A DNA stretch of 64,000 bases, taken from positions 248,001-312,000 of the forward strand of contig NZ_CP019434.1 of assembly GCF_001975725.1 (NCBI RefSeq), read 5' to 3'. A model generated the notes under the pieces. The model saw only the letters and a program-made list of their open reading frames with translations. It was not told where the DNA came from and did no database searches. Source of the stretch: Acidihalobacter ferrooxydans. Lineage in GTDB: Bacteria > Pseudomonadota > Gammaproteobacteria > DSM-5130 > Acidihalobacteraceae. This document shows positions 32,762 through 41,605 of this stretch, piece by piece. The translations under genes and the position numbers were made by a program. How positions within the stretch are numbered: the stretch's first letter is position 1; each line of letters opens with the position of its first letter.

Positions 32762-34213
32762 ATGCTGATTTTCGAACACTCCAAGCCGCAACGCCGCGCC
32801 GCCGCTCAGGCGCCGCTGACCCACGCATCCATGAACGGGCTGCCTGAACGCTTCCGCCGCACCTCGGCTACCGGCCTGCCTGAAGTCTCGGAGCTGCAGG
32901 CAGTGCGTCATTACACGCGGCTGTCGCAGAAGAATTTCTCCATCGACACCCAGTTCTACCCGCTGGGTTCGTGCACCATGAAATACAACCCGCGCGGCGC
33001 CAATGCGATGGCCATGCTGCCCGGCTTCCTCGGCCGGCATCCCTACGCGCCGGAAGCCTTCAGTCAGGGAATTCTCTCGACGCTGTTCGAACTCCAGCAG
33101 ATGCTGGAGGACGTGACCGGCATGCGCGGCGTGTCGCTCACGCCAATGGCTGGCGCGCAGGGCGAGTTCGCGGGCGTGGCGATGATTCGCGCGTATCACG
33201 CAGCCCGTGGGGACACTGCGCGCACCGAAATCATCGTGCCCGACGCCGCACATGGCACCAACCCCGCGACCGCCACCATGTGCGGCTATGCAGTGCGCGA
33301 AATCCCGACCGACGCCGACGGCGACGTCGATCTTGCGGCGTTGCGCCTCGCGGTCGGTCCGCATACGGCCGGCATCATGCTCACCAACCCTTCCACGCTT
33401 GGCGTGTTCGACCGGCGCATCAAGGAAATCGCCGGCCTCGTGCATGAGGCCGGCGGCCTGTTGTATTACGACGGCGCCAACCTCAACGCCATCCTCGGCA
33501 AGGTGCGCCCCGGCGACATGGGTTTCGATGTCATCCACATGAATCTGCATAAAACCTTTTCCACTCCGCACGGCGGCGGCGGACCGGGCGCGGGCGCGGT
33601 CGGCGTCAGCCAGCGTCTGCTGCCGTTCCTGCCGGTGCCGCTGGTGGCGCACGAGGGCGAGCGTTACCGTCTGCTGGACGAACAGGATCGCCCGCAGAGT
33701 ATCGGCCGGCTGTCGGCATTCATGGGTAACGTCGGCGTGCTGCTGCGCGCTTACGTGTATATGCGCATGCTTGGACGCGAGGGCATGTCGCGCGTGGCGG
33801 ATTTTGCTACGCTCAATGCCAACTATCTGGCCAAGCGTCTGGCCGCAGCCGGCTTCACGCTGGCCTACCCGCAACGGCGCGCGACCCACGAATTCATCGT
33901 TACGCTCAAGCGCGAGGCCAGGGAAACCGGCGTCACCGCGATGGATTACGCCAAACGCCTGCTCGACTTCGGCATCCATGCGCCGACCACGTATTTCCCG
34001 CTGCTGGTGCCGGAGTGCCTGCTGATCGAGCCGACCGAAACCGAGGCCAAGGAAGCGCTGGACGGTTTCGTCGACGCGATGGCGGCGATTCGCGCCGAGG
34101 CGGCAAGCGATCCGGCGAAGATCAAGGGCGCGCCCTATACGCAGCCCAACCGGCGTTTCGACGAAGTGCGGGCCGCGCGCGAGCCGGATGTGCGCTGGCG
34201 GCCCGCTGTCTGA
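32762..34213 (+). CDS. gcvPB: glycine dehydrogenase (decarboxylating) subunit 2
   Basis: A 483-residue PLP-containing half of the P protein. The PLP lysine is K264 in [30 protein letters not shown] and [11 protein letters not shown] are family hallmarks. It decarboxylates glycine and loads the aminomethyl group onto the H protein with GcvPA. The ATG at 32762 lacks a good ribosome site and lies just beyond a strong terminator, so expression may depend on readthrough or on a promoter inside tpx. That matters because the two subunits should be equimolar. Confidence 0.94.
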   Translation: MLIFEHSKPQRRAAAQAPLTHASMNGLPERFRRTSATGLPEVSELQAVRHYTRLSQKNFSIDTQFYPLGSCTMKYNPRGANAMAMLPGFLGRHPYAPEAFSQGILSTLFELQQMLEDVTGMRGVSLTPMAGAQGEFAGVAMIRAYHAARGDTARTEIIVPDAAHGTNPATATMCGYAVREIPTDADGDVDLAALRLAVGPHTAGIMLTNPSTLGVFDRRIKEIAGLVHEAGGLLYYDGANLNAILGKVRPGDMGFDVIHMNLHKTFSTPHGGGGPGAGAVGVSQRLLPFLPVPLVAHEGERYRLLDEQDRPQSIGRLSAFMGNVGVLLRAYVYMRMLGREGMSRVADFATLNANYLAKRLAAAGFTLAYPQRRATHEFIVTLKREARETGVTAMDYAKRLLDFGIHAPTTYFPLLVPECLLIEPTETEAKEALDGFVDAMAAIRAEAASDPAKIKGAPYTQPNRRFDEVRAAREPDVRWRPAV

Positions 34214-34691
34214 TGTGGTTGTGCACATCATGCGGATGGATGCCGACACAAACGGTGTTTGAGCCGCGCCGGTTGCAAGCGCACTTCGACGCAACAGACC
34301 GGCCATGCGTCTGGCGTTGTTTGAATCGGCCGTCACGCGCGGCCGGAAGGGCGATTGACTCAGGAGCATCCATAAGGTCGGGGCCGCTGATTCGATCAGC
34401 GACTCCACCTTCGCCCTGACCGGGATATTTCACGCATTTCCACCAATCTCGCGGGTCTCTTGATGCCACAGAAAATTTTTTCGTTTGGGCATAGCGCGAT
34501 CACGCCACTCGTTGAAGACTATTTCCTGTGAATCCAGAACGCTTCGCAAGCAACGCGCTGCCGCGATCCTCCAGGCCCGCCTGGTTGCTGGCTTGCGGTG
34601 TAATCATCACTCATGCGTAATGAAGCCCGGGTTAATGCATTTGTGTCGATCGAGGCGTGTTCAGCGGATACGTCTAAAGCCGGAGGTTCGC
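34214..34691. other. 478-base gene-free interval
   Basis: No gene is supported between gcvPB and dgkA. It contains half repeat A3 (34419-34475) and, near 34566-34588, GATCCTCCAGGCCCGCCTGG, which resembles the end of repeat family C. The remainder shows no recognisable RNA or site. Confidence 0.5.
34419..34475 (+). repeat. MITE-like repeat A3 (left half only)
   Basis: ACCGGGATATTTCACGC, then CCAATCTCGCGGGTCTCTTG and TGCCACA match the first third of A5 (43237-43392) in the same orientation. The rest of the element is missing. Confidence 0.6.
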
Positions 34692-35066
34692 GTGGGCAAT
34701 AGTGGAAATACCGGGCTCAAGCGGTTTTTGATGTCTTTTGTCTATTCAGGCCGCGGATTGGCCAGCGGTTTTAAGCATGAAGAAGCGTTCCGACAGGAAG
34801 TTCTGGGCGCGGTGGTCATGATCCCGCTGGCATTCTGGCTGGGCCATGACACGGTGCAGCGCGTGCTGCTGTTCGGCAGCGTTATGCTGGTGTTGATCGT
34901 CGAATTACTCAATTCCGCAATCGAAGCGGCAATTGATCGTGTCGGCAGCGAACGCCATCCACTTGCCGCGCAGGCAAAGGACATGGCGTCCGCCGCAGTA
35001 TTTCTGAGCTTCATCAATTCGATGACGATCTGGGGTTTGATACTGCTGCCGCGCTGGTTGTCGTAG
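34692..35066 (+). CDS. dgkA: diacylglycerol kinase DgkA
   Basis: A 124-residue, three-helix inner-membrane kinase that phosphorylates diacylglycerol to phosphatidate for phospholipid recycling. The catalytic set is E71, N74 and E78 in ELLNSAIEAAIDR, and K96-D97 in AQAKDMASAAV. The N-terminus GNTGLKRFLMSFVYSGRGL matches DgkA. I chose the GTG at 34692 because GGAGG lies at ideal spacing. This is the canonical copy; a diverged paralogue is at 18916-19272. Confidence 0.9.
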   Translation: MGNSGNTGLKRFLMSFVYSGRGLASGFKHEEAFRQEVLGAVVMIPLAFWLGHDTVQRVLLFGSVMLVLIVELLNSAIEAAIDRVGSERHPLAAQAKDMASAAVFLSFINSMTIWGLILLPRWLS

Positions 35067-35094
35067 CTTTTATTCCGCTGTCATCGCCGATGAG

Positions 35095-35168
35095 CTGATG
35101 CGTCGGGTAGGCGTCCATCCCCCACTCGCTTCGCTACGATCCCCCAAGGCCGACAGGCTTGGGCTTGA
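35095..35168 (-). repeat. repeat C3 (partial)
   Basis: CCCCCACTCGCTTCGCTACGA and AGGCCGACAGGCTTGGG match the right half of family C (compare 45508-45595 reversed and 52270-52314). It overlaps the 3' end of the receiver-like gene and supplies its last codons and stop. Confidence 0.65.
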
Positions 35169-35469
35169 TCCGTGTGAGTACCCGCTCGGCGACCTTGCCA
35201 CGGACCACGGCTTCGTCCGCTCCGGCGGCTTTCGCAGCGCGTAACGCAGCGCCTTCGACATGCGGACCGAAGACCAGAATATGGGCGTGCGGATAACGCT
35301 GGCGTTGGTTTTCCAGCAGCGCATCGGCGCCGGTATCGCCAAGATCGATGACAATCAGGTCCGGCGTGTCTGGGCTGTCCGGACGGAGCAGCCTCGCGCC
35401 GGCGTTCTGCCAGCGCGAGGCGAGGCGCGTGCGGGTCATCAGGTCGGTGCAGTGCAGCAGGATGCGCAT
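35134..35469 (-). CDS. receiver-like (CheY-fold) small protein
   Basis: A 111-residue protein with the shape of a stand-alone receiver domain: MRILLHCTDL (beta 1), DLIVIDLGD (beta 3 with a candidate phospho-acceptor aspartate), HILVFGPHVEGAALRAAKAAGADEAVVRGKV (beta 4 onwards). The second acidic pair normally found after beta 1 is absent and the conserved lysine is not clear, so it is likely a pseudo-receiver. It starts 7 bases after the hemL stop on the same strand. Its last eight codons (KPVGLGGS and stop) come from repeat C3, which suggests an altered C-terminus. Confidence 0.6.
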   Translation of the reverse strand: MRILLHCTDLMTRTRLASRWQNAGARLLRPDSPDTPDLIVIDLGDTGADALLENQRQRYPHAHILVFGPHVEGAALRAAKAAGADEAVVRGKVAERVLTRIKPKPVGLGGS

Positions 35470-35476
35470 GTGTCGC

Positions 35477-36760
35477 TCAGGCCATGGCGGCGAATGTGCG
35501 CTGCGCCGCAGCGACGGTCGCCTCGATTTCCGCAGGACCGTGCGCGGCGGACACGAAGCCTGCTTCGAACGCCGATGGCGCGAGATTGACGCCCTCGTCG
35601 AGCATGCCGTGGAAGAACCGCCGGAAGCGGTCGGCGTCGCTGGCCATCACATCGGCGAAACTGCGCACCGCTGGCGCATCGGTGAAAAAGAGGCCGAACA
35701 TGGCGCCAGCCTGATTGGTGCGCAGGGCGACCCCGGCTGCGGTGGCGGCGTTTTCGAGGCCGCGTAGCAGGTGCGTGGTGGTCTCGGTCAGGCGCTCATG
35801 AAAACCGGGCACGGCGATCAGTTCAAGGGTTTTTAATCCGGCGGTCATCGCCAGTGGGTTGCCGGACAAGGTGCCCGCCTGGTAGACGGGGCCGAGCGGC
35901 GCCAGGTGTTCCATAACGTCGCGCCGACCGCCAAATGCGCCGACCGGCATGCCACCGCCGATGATCTTGCCCAGCGTGGTGAGGTCAGGGGTAATGCCGT
36001 ACAGGGCCTGCGCACCGCCGAGGGCGACGCGAAAGCCGGTCATGACCTCGTCCAGAATCAGCAGTGCGCCGTGCGCGTCGCAAACGCGACGCAAGCCTTC
36101 CAGGAAGCCGGGCTCGGGCGGTACGCAGTTCATGTTGCCGGCGACCGGCTCGACGATGATGCAGGCAATCTGTCCGCCGATGCGGGCAAAGAGGTCGTTC
36201 ACCGCTTGCAGGTCGTTGTAAGGCAGAGTGAGCGTGTGTTCGGCCACTGCGGCGGGCACGCCGGGTGAATCAGGCACGCCCAGGGTCAGTGCGCCGGAGC
36301 CGGCCTTGACCAGCAGCGCGTCAGCGTGACCGTGGTAGCAGCCCTCGAATTTGACGATTTTGTCGCGCCCGGTGAAGCCGCGGGCCAGACGGATCGCGCT
36401 CATGGTCGCCTCGGTGCCGGAGTTGACCATGCGAACCATGTCGATCGAGGGAACGAGTTCGCACACGCGCTCGGCCATTTGCGTTTCCAGCTCGGTCGGG
36501 GCACCGAAAGACAGGCCGCGCGCGGTGGCTTCCTGCACGGCAGCGACGACGTCAGGGTGTGCATGGCCGAGAATCATCGGGCCCCAGGAGCCGACGTAAT
36601 CGAGGTAGGCGCGACCGTCGGTGGCGTAGAGGTATGCGCCTTGAGCGCGCTCGATGAACAGTGGTTCGCCGCCGACGCTCTTGAATGCGCGCACCGGAGA
36701 ATTGACCCCGCCGGGGATGTGTTGTTGAGCGCGGGCGAAAGACGTGTGAGTGTCGTTCAT
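35477..36760 (-). CDS. hemL: glutamate-1-semialdehyde 2,1-aminomutase HemL
   Basis: A 427-residue PLP enzyme that converts glutamate-1-semialdehyde to 5-aminolevulinate in the C5 haem pathway. The PLP lysine is K265 in [45 protein letters not shown] and LDEVMTGFR are diagnostic. The length is standard. It leads a two-gene unit with the receiver-like gene. Confidence 0.95.
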   Translation of the reverse strand: MNDTHTSFARAQQHIPGGVNSPVRAFKSVGGEPLFIERAQGAYLYATDGRAYLDYVGSWGPMILGHAHPDVVAAVQEATARGLSFGAPTELETQMAERVCELVPSIDMVRMVNSGTEATMSAIRLARGFTGRDKIVKFEGCYHGHADALLVKAGSGALTLGVPDSPGVPAAVAEHTLTLPYNDLQAVNDLFARIGGQIACIIVEPVAGNMNCVPPEPGFLEGLRRVCDAHGALLILDEVMTGFRVALGGAQALYGITPDLTTLGKIIGGGMPVGAFGGRRDVMEHLAPLGPVYQAGTLSGNPLAMTAGLKTLELIAVPGFHERLTETTTHLLRGLENAATAAGVALRTNQAGAMFGLFFTDAPAVRSFADVMASDADRFRRFFHGMLDEGVNLAPSAFEAGFVSAAHGPAEIEATVAAAQRTFAAMA

Positions 36761-37172
36761 GGTGAGGATGACCTGGCGTTAGCGGATGCCCAGTTTAGCA
36801 GTTGCAGCAGGAGGATTAAGCCGCTCCGAGTCAATGCGCGCATACATTGATCGTCGAGACGCGAGGTGCGGCTTTGTGTAAGGCCCGACTGGCAGGGTGC
36901 GCCTCTTCTCGCAGGGGCAGTCGATAATCGCGGGCCACCCTCTGATACAGGGCTTTGGTGTGCTTCGGGATGCAGACTGTAGATAGAGCCCGAATGTTTC
37001 ACAAATCCGCGAGACTGATATGGGGTTTGTGAATTATCCGGGCTTGGGTGGTTGTCTTTGGGGGGGGTGTCCTGATGACATTGTCGTAATCATCACGGCC
37101 ACATTTGATACGGTGGTGTATTTGGACCTCCATTCAAGCTAGAATCGCGCGTTACCTGTGAGGAGAGTTCTT
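36761..37172. other. 412-base gene-free interval with minimal repeat A4
   Basis: This divergent promoter region between hemL and the DUF6580 gene holds no supported gene; a frame at 36757-37002 on the minus strand has no family resemblance or ribosome site. The only recognised element is repeat A4 (36988-37044). A stretch GGGGGGGG at about 37058 is a homopolymer tract. Confidence 0.5.
36988..37044 (+). repeat. minimal palindromic repeat A4
   Basis: GCCCGAATGTTTCACAAA and TTTGTGAATTATCCGGGC are near-perfect inverted arms separated by 21 bases. They correspond to the two ends of the longer family-A elements, so A4 looks like a solo-ends derivative. Confidence 0.7.
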
Positions 37173-37691
37173 ATGCGCCCTCGTTTACTGACGCTCATCG
37201 TCTTGATATTCGCCGCTGCGGCATTGCGGCTGATTCCGCATCCGGCGAATTTCGCGCCGATCGGCGCATTGGCCCTGTTTGCCGGGGCCCACTTTGAGGA
37301 TCGTCGCCTGGCACTGGCCGTGCCGCTTGGTGCCTTGCTGTTGAGCGACCTGGTGCTCGGCCTCTACCCCGGTCTGGTTTTCGTCTACGCAGGCTTCGCG
37401 CTTAGCGTGGGCATCGGGTTCATGCTGCGGCAACGTACGGTCGGTCGCATCGCCGCCGGAACCTTGGCCAGCGCACTGACGTTTTTCCTGCTGACCAATT
37501 TTGGCGCATGGTTGACGTTGGGGATGTACCCAAAAACGCTGGAAGGATTATGGGCGGCCTATCTGGCCGGCATCCCGTTCTTGCGCAATGCGTTGCTCGG
37601 CGATGCGTTTTACGTCGTGTTGCTGTTTGGGGGATTTGCATTGGCGGAACGACGCCTGCCCTGGCTGCGCGGGACGCTCGCTAACACTTGA
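37173..37691 (+). CDS. DUF6580-like integral membrane protein
   Basis: A 172-residue protein with five or so hydrophobic segments (LTLIVLIFAAAALRLI, APIGALALFAGAHF, LALAVPLGALLLSDLVLGL, FVYAGFALSVGIGFML, LASALTFFLLTNFGAWL, YVVLLFGGFALA). The pattern PNFAPIGALALFAG ... LLSDLVLGLYP ... FLLTNFGAWL resembles DUF6580 putative transport proteins, related in fold to ECF transporter S-components. A strong GAGGAGAG ribosome site fits ATG 37173, so the GTG at 37158 was rejected. The substrate is unknown. Confidence 0.75.
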   Translation: MRPRLLTLIVLIFAAAALRLIPHPANFAPIGALALFAGAHFEDRRLALAVPLGALLLSDLVLGLYPGLVFVYAGFALSVGIGFMLRQRTVGRIAAGTLASALTFFLLTNFGAWLTLGMYPKTLEGLWAAYLAGIPFLRNALLGDAFYVVLLFGGFALAERRLPWLRGTLANT

Positions 37692-37750
37692 CAACGCGCA
37701 TGAATCAGGATGACCATTTCCTGATAAACTGAATTATTCTACGGAGGAAG

Positions 37751-38236
37751 ATGAAAATGTCGGAGAAAAAACTTGCGATCATCGCAACCAAGGGTACGCT
37801 GGACTGGGGATATCCTCCGTTCATCCTGGCGTCCACCGCCGCAGCGCTTGGTTACGATACTGAGGTGTTCTTCACTTTTTACGGCTTGCAACTGCTGAAG
37901 AAGAACCTGGAGCTGAAAGTCAGCCCACTGGGTAACCCGGGTATGCCCATGCCGGCCGGTATGGACAAGTGGTTCCCGACGTTGGGCCTTGCCCTTCCTG
38001 GCATGGAAGGCATGATGACCATGATGATGAAGAACAAGATGAAGGCCAAGGGCGTTGCCAGCCTGGAAGATCTGCGCGAGCTTTGCGTGGAAGCGGAAGT
38101 GCGCATGGTAGCCTGTCAGATGACGGTCGACCTGTTTGAAATGAATCCGACAGAATTCATCGACGGTATCGAATTTGGTGGCGCGGCCACGTTCTTCGAA
38201 TTCGCAGGCGAAAGCGACATCTGCTTGTTCATCTAA
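37751..38236 (+). CDS. DsrE/DsrF/DrsH-like family protein
   Basis: A 161-residue protein of the DsrE-like superfamily. The N-terminus KKLAIIATKGTLDWGYPPFILASTAAALGYDTEVFFTFYGLQLL is family-typical (quoted here as KLAIIATKGTLDWG and VFFTFYGLQLL), and a conserved cysteine lies in VRMVACQMTVDLF. Relatives move persulfide sulfur in sulfur oxidisers together with TusA and rhodanese. Here it stands alone, with no Hdr or Dsr genes nearby. GGAGGAAG precedes the ATG, and a perfect terminator follows. Confidence 0.85.
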   Translation: MKMSEKKLAIIATKGTLDWGYPPFILASTAAALGYDTEVFFTFYGLQLLKKNLELKVSPLGNPGMPMPAGMDKWFPTLGLALPGMEGMMTMMMKNKMKAKGVASLEDLRELCVEAEVRMVACQMTVDLFEMNPTEFIDGIEFGGAATFFEFAGESDICLFI

Positions 38237-38245
38237 TGCTTTCGA

Positions 38246-38280
38246 GCATAGTGATGGATTGTATCCATCACTATGCTTTT
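38246..38280 (+). terminator. intrinsic terminator after the DsrE-like gene
   Basis: GCATAGTGATGGAT (38246-38259) pairs perfectly with ATCCATCACTATGC (38263-38276) around a 3-base loop, followed by TTTT. Confidence 0.9.
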
Positions 38281-38287
38281 GCGTGTC

Positions 38288-38743
38288 ATGTCTGTTATCC
38301 AACCTGCTGTTGAAATTCCCTTCTCCGAGCGCTGCCGCAACGGTAGTTTCAAGGGCGTTTTGCGCTGGCACCAACTCGATACGTTCTGGGCGGCGTTGCG
38401 TAACGCTGCTGGCAAGGGTTGGTATATCTACGCTGTTGGTGAAGCCGTGCCGGATTCGCCGTCGAGCGCGGAAGATGTGCAGCGATTCATTGATGAAATC
38501 GATGCGCTGCTACGGCGCGAACACGACGAGGACTATTGCGGCATCGTCTATGCCGACGACCTGCAAACCCCGGCGCTGATCAAAATTTTCGACCCCAATA
38601 ATCTGGGTTCCAGCTGTGGATCGAGCATGAATCCGCCCAAACCGGGTTGGATTCTGAGCTTGCAACAGCCGACCGACTTGACCGATACGGCGCCATTGCC
38701 GAACAATCGGCGGCGCTGGTGGAATCGACTGTTCGGCGCCTGA
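38288..38743 (+). CDS. conserved hypothetical protein
   Basis: A 151-residue soluble protein that I do not recognise. Visible features: HQLDTFWAALRNAAGKGWYIYAVGE near the N-terminus (in two parts), a helical middle (DVQRFIDEIDALLRREH), and a C-terminal FDPNNLGSSCGSS then PKPGWILSL. It ends in a basic stretch (NNRRRWWNRLFG). The start ATG 38288 was chosen because ATG 38273 lies inside the terminator hairpin. It is convergent with the DUF1841 gene, with 10 bases between stops. Confidence 0.6.
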   Translation: MSVIQPAVEIPFSERCRNGSFKGVLRWHQLDTFWAALRNAAGKGWYIYAVGEAVPDSPSSAEDVQRFIDEIDALLRREHDEDYCGIVYADDLQTPALIKIFDPNNLGSSCGSSMNPPKPGWILSLQQPTDLTDTAPLPNNRRRWWNRLFGA

Positions 38744-38753
38744 GAATGTCGCG

Positions 38754-39185
38754 TTAGCGTGCTGCCAGCCGTTTAAGGCATTCCAGATACGCCTGTTCGT
38801 CGGGGGGCGTCCCGTTGCGTTGGGCCGTCCACAGGCTTTCGCCCAAACAATCCATCATGGCGTGTTCGGCTTGATGAGAATCTCCCAGGCGCTCGCATAA
38901 GGCCTGATAAGCGGCCCTCATACCCGCCGGGCGGTCTGTGGCCGTCTGTTCGCGAATCGCCAGGTGCATGCCGAGATGCAGGAACGGGTTCGATGCCCCT
39001 TGTTCGGGCAGGTACTCTCCATGCAGTGCCGCATCCTCGGCGTCAAACAGCGCATGGTATTCCGGGTGCGCTTCAATGGCGTCGACGATCTGCGTGGCCA
39101 GTGGGTCGAGCGTTTCGCCGCGTCGTCGCCGCGCCCAGACGTCGAGAAAGAACTGGCGGATTTGTGAGCGGTCTTGACCGAACAT
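38754..39185 (-). CDS. DUF1841 family protein
   Basis: A 143-residue protein matching DUF1841: MFGQDRSQIRQFFLDVWARRR at the N-terminus and the hallmark NPFLHLGMHLAIREQ followed by HQAEHAMMDCLGESLW. The family is common in beta- and gammaproteobacteria and has no assigned function; it is all-alpha by appearance. It is a single gene on the minus strand. Confidence 0.85.
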   Translation of the reverse strand: MFGQDRSQIRQFFLDVWARRRRGETLDPLATQIVDAIEAHPEYHALFDAEDAALHGEYLPEQGASNPFLHLGMHLAIREQTATDRPAGMRAAYQALCERLGDSHQAEHAMMDCLGESLWTAQRNGTPPDEQAYLECLKRLAAR

Positions 39186-39751
39186 TCCGGGCTGGAGGTG
39201 GTTGGCGGATGTTCAGTGTGGCGGCTACCAGCACGGACGGCAAGCCTTGTCAGAAAAGTTGTGTATCGTCGTGCTTAATCGCTTATCCGGGTTGAGGATG
39301 ACGGTCTCCCCAAAATGCCGAAGGGTAGTGGGCAGGCAGATCGTCAGGTTGAAATAGGGTCGGTGTCCGTGAGCCAGCAGGGTATCGCAGACTACATAAT
39401 GAGAAAAAATTCAATTTTTCGTGCTATTTTGATTTTTTTGTTGTCTGAATAGTGTGCAGGGCATCTTGCCGGGCTTCTTTGGGCGGCACTATCGAACCCT
39501 GATAATTTATTCGGCGAGGTGATGATTGCGCAGAGATTTGGATTCACAGGGAAAATTCTGAGCGAGCGGCATCGTTTCGCGATGCCTGAGCGAAGAAGAT
39601 TTTTAAGTGGATTCAAAGCTCAAGCAAGGGCGTCTCTCCTGATGGACTATCTGGGTTGAAGCCTCCGGTCAACGGTGTCGCTGCAGAAAGAAGCCGCAGC
39701 TGACTCAGGTCGGCATGTGGACTTGTGCCGAAGCTTTGAACGGAGGTGATC
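39186..39751. other. 566-base gene-free interval
   Basis: This divergent region between the DUF1841 gene and cfa contains repeat B2 (39495-39657). Near 39401-39420 there is a short AT-rich inverted repeat (GAGAAAAAATT/AATTTTTC). No gene, RNA or clear promoter was recognised. Confidence 0.5.
39495..39657 (+). repeat. MITE-like repeat B2
   Basis: The left end AACCCTGATAATTTATTC and right end GGACTATCTGGGTT are related inverted ends. The interior (GATTGCGCAGAG, GGATTCACAGGGAAAA, GCGAGCGGCATCGTT, CTCTCCTGATGG) aligns with B1 in the same orientation and with B3 inverted. Confidence 0.75.
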
Positions 39752-41023
39752 ATGTCTCAACAAAACCCGACCTATTCTCCCCGCAGCCGCACGGCCGCTC
39801 GTCGGCGACGCGCACCGATCCTGCGCCGGCCCCATGCATTGCTGGAAAAAATGCTGTCCGCGCGCATCCAGTTGGGCAGCCTGACCATGCGTCTGCCCAG
39901 CGGTGAGACGCGGGTGTTCGGTCATGGCGAGCCGGCCGCGGAAATGATCGTGCATGACAACGCGGCGCTGCGGCGCATCCTGCGCGATCCGGGGCTGGAG
40001 TTGGGCGAAACCTATATGGAAGGAGGATGGGAAGCTGGCGCCGGTGGCCTGCGCACGCTGATCGAGGTGCTCATGCGCAATTTCGCCGAGGCACATCCAG
40101 AAGGCGCCGAGCGTCTGACCCTGCCCTTGATCAAGTTGATGCAGCAGAGCAATCGCATCGGTCGTTCGCGGCGCAACGTGTCTCATCACTACGATCTCGA
40201 TGAGGCGCTGTTTCGCACGTTTCTGGATGATGGAATGTTCTATTCGTGCGCTTATTTTCCGCACGAAGATATGACGCTGGAGGATGCGCAGCAGGCCAAA
40301 TGCCAGTTGCTGATGGATAAGCTGCGCTTGCAGCCGGGTATGCGTGTACTCGACATCGGCTCCGGCTGGGGCGGGCTGGCAATGTACCTGGCCGAACATG
40401 GCGGGGTCGAGGTCGATGGCGTGACCTTGTCTACCGAACAGCTGCGGGTGGCGGAGGATGAGGCTGCACGGCGCGGTCTGAGCGATCGCGTACATTTTTA
40501 TCTGCGTGATTATCGCGAGCAGGAAGGTGTGTACGATCGCATCGTCAGCGTCGGCATGTTCGAGCACGTCGGTGAACCGCAATTCAGCACGTTCTTTCGC
40601 AAGATTAACAGCCTGCTGGCGCCCGATGGGATCGCCGTGTTGCACACCATTGGCGTGACCGGTGTGCCAGGGCAGACCAATGCCTGGGTCCGGCGGCACA
40701 TTTTCCCGGGCGGCTACGTTCCCTCCCTGTCGCAAATTACCAGAAAGGTGGAGCAGATCGCCGGTTTGGCGTACACCGATGTCGAGGTGCTGCGATTACA
40801 CTACGCCTGGACGCTGGCGGAATGGTATCGCCGCTTTCAGGCGCAACGCGCATCGATTGCCGAGCGTATGGGCGAGAAATTCTGCCGTATGTGGGAGTTC
40901 TATCTGGCGACCAGCGAAGGTTCCTTTCTGTGGTGGGATTTGGTGGTTTTCCATGTCCAGCTCACGCATGGGCATGGCGCGGTGCCGGTCACGCGGGACT
41001 ATCTCTGCCAGCCGGAGGCGTGA
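39752..41023 (+). CDS. cfa: cyclopropane-fatty-acyl-phospholipid synthase
   Basis: A 423-residue SAM-dependent enzyme that adds a methylene bridge to unsaturated acyl chains of membrane phospholipids. The SAM motif VLDIGSGWGGLA is at 199-210, preceded by VSHHYDLDEALFRTFLDDGMFYSCAYF (in parts) and followed by SVGMFEHVG. The long arginine-rich N-terminus is usual for the group. A GGAGG site lies 5 bases before ATG 39752. Cyclopropane lipids support acid and stress tolerance. DUF924 and GNAT genes follow closely. Confidence 0.93.
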   Translation: MSQQNPTYSPRSRTAARRRRAPILRRPHALLEKMLSARIQLGSLTMRLPSGETRVFGHGEPAAEMIVHDNAALRRILRDPGLELGETYMEGGWEAGAGGLRTLIEVLMRNFAEAHPEGAERLTLPLIKLMQQSNRIGRSRRNVSHHYDLDEALFRTFLDDGMFYSCAYFPHEDMTLEDAQQAKCQLLMDKLRLQPGMRVLDIGSGWGGLAMYLAEHGGVEVDGVTLSTEQLRVAEDEAARRGLSDRVHFYLRDYREQEGVYDRIVSVGMFEHVGEPQFSTFFRKINSLLAPDGIAVLHTIGVTGVPGQTNAWVRRHIFPGGYVPSLSQITRKVEQIAGLAYTDVEVLRLHYAWTLAEWYRRFQAQRASIAERMGEKFCRMWEFYLATSEGSFLWWDLVVFHVQLTHGHGAVPVTRDYLCQPEA

Positions 41024-41038
41024 CGAGGGAGCGCGCGA

Positions 41039-41593
41039 GTGGCGACGGATGCGGCAGTACATGAGGTGCTTGAGTTCTGGTATTTGGACTCCGTACGCCC
41101 GCGCTGGTTCGATGCTACGCCGGTATTGGATGCGCAAATTCGCGCGCGCTTCGAGCCGCTGTGGCTGCAGGCGAGGCGTGGCGAGCTGGACGCCTGGGCG
41201 AATGATCCCGATGGTGCGCTGGCCTTGTCGATCGTGCTCGATCAGTTCCCGCTGAATATGTTTCGCGGTCAGCCGGAGAGTTTTGCCACTGAACAGGCGG
41301 CGGTGCGGTTGGCCAGAAGCGCAGTCGCCGCCGGGCTGGATCAGCGCCTGTCACCAGAGCGCAGAGTTTTTCTCTATATGCCGCTGATGCACAGTGAACA
41401 CATGGCGGATCAAGACGAGTCCGTGCGTCTATTCGAGGCGAGCGGTTTGCAGGACAATGCAAAATTTGCGCGACATCACCGCGAGATCGTGCGTCGGTTC
41501 GGGCGGTTTCCCCATCGCAATGCGATTCTCGGGCGTGCCAGTACGCCTGAAGAACAGGCTTATCTGGCCTCCGACGAGGCGTTTACCGGTTAG
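41039..41593 (+). CDS. DUF924 family protein
   Basis: A 184-residue all-helical protein. The DUF924 pattern is clear: VLEFWYLDS at the start, then RPRWF, LSIVLDQFPLNMFRGQPESFATEQ (in parts), FLYMPLMHSEHMADQ, NAKFARHHREIVRRFGRFPHRNAILGR. The fold is TPR-like and the function unknown. It starts with GTG 41039 after GAGGGAG. It sits 15 bases after cfa and 12 before the GNAT gene, so the three form one operon. Confidence 0.85.
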   Translation: MATDAAVHEVLEFWYLDSVRPRWFDATPVLDAQIRARFEPLWLQARRGELDAWANDPDGALALSIVLDQFPLNMFRGQPESFATEQAAVRLARSAVAAGLDQRLSPERRVFLYMPLMHSEHMADQDESVRLFEASGLQDNAKFARHHREIVRRFGRFPHRNAILGRASTPEEQAYLASDEAFTG

Positions 41594-41605
41594 GCGCGTG
41601 ACGAG

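Noticed and set aside
32588-34408. 606-codon minus-strand frame opposite gcvPB
   Set aside because: Shadow of gcvPB; no motif, no ribosome site, and composition follows the codon positions of the real gene.
36757-37002. 81-codon minus-strand frame upstream of hemL
   Set aside because: No family resemblance and no ribosome site; it overlaps the hemL start and runs into repeat A4.
37751-38236. Sulfur-oxidation (Hdr/Dsr) operon around the DsrE-like gene
   Set aside because: Only the DsrE-like gene is here; the TusA-like gene is 17 kb away next to a tRNA-thiolation-type protein, and no hdr, dsr, sox or rhodanese genes were found.
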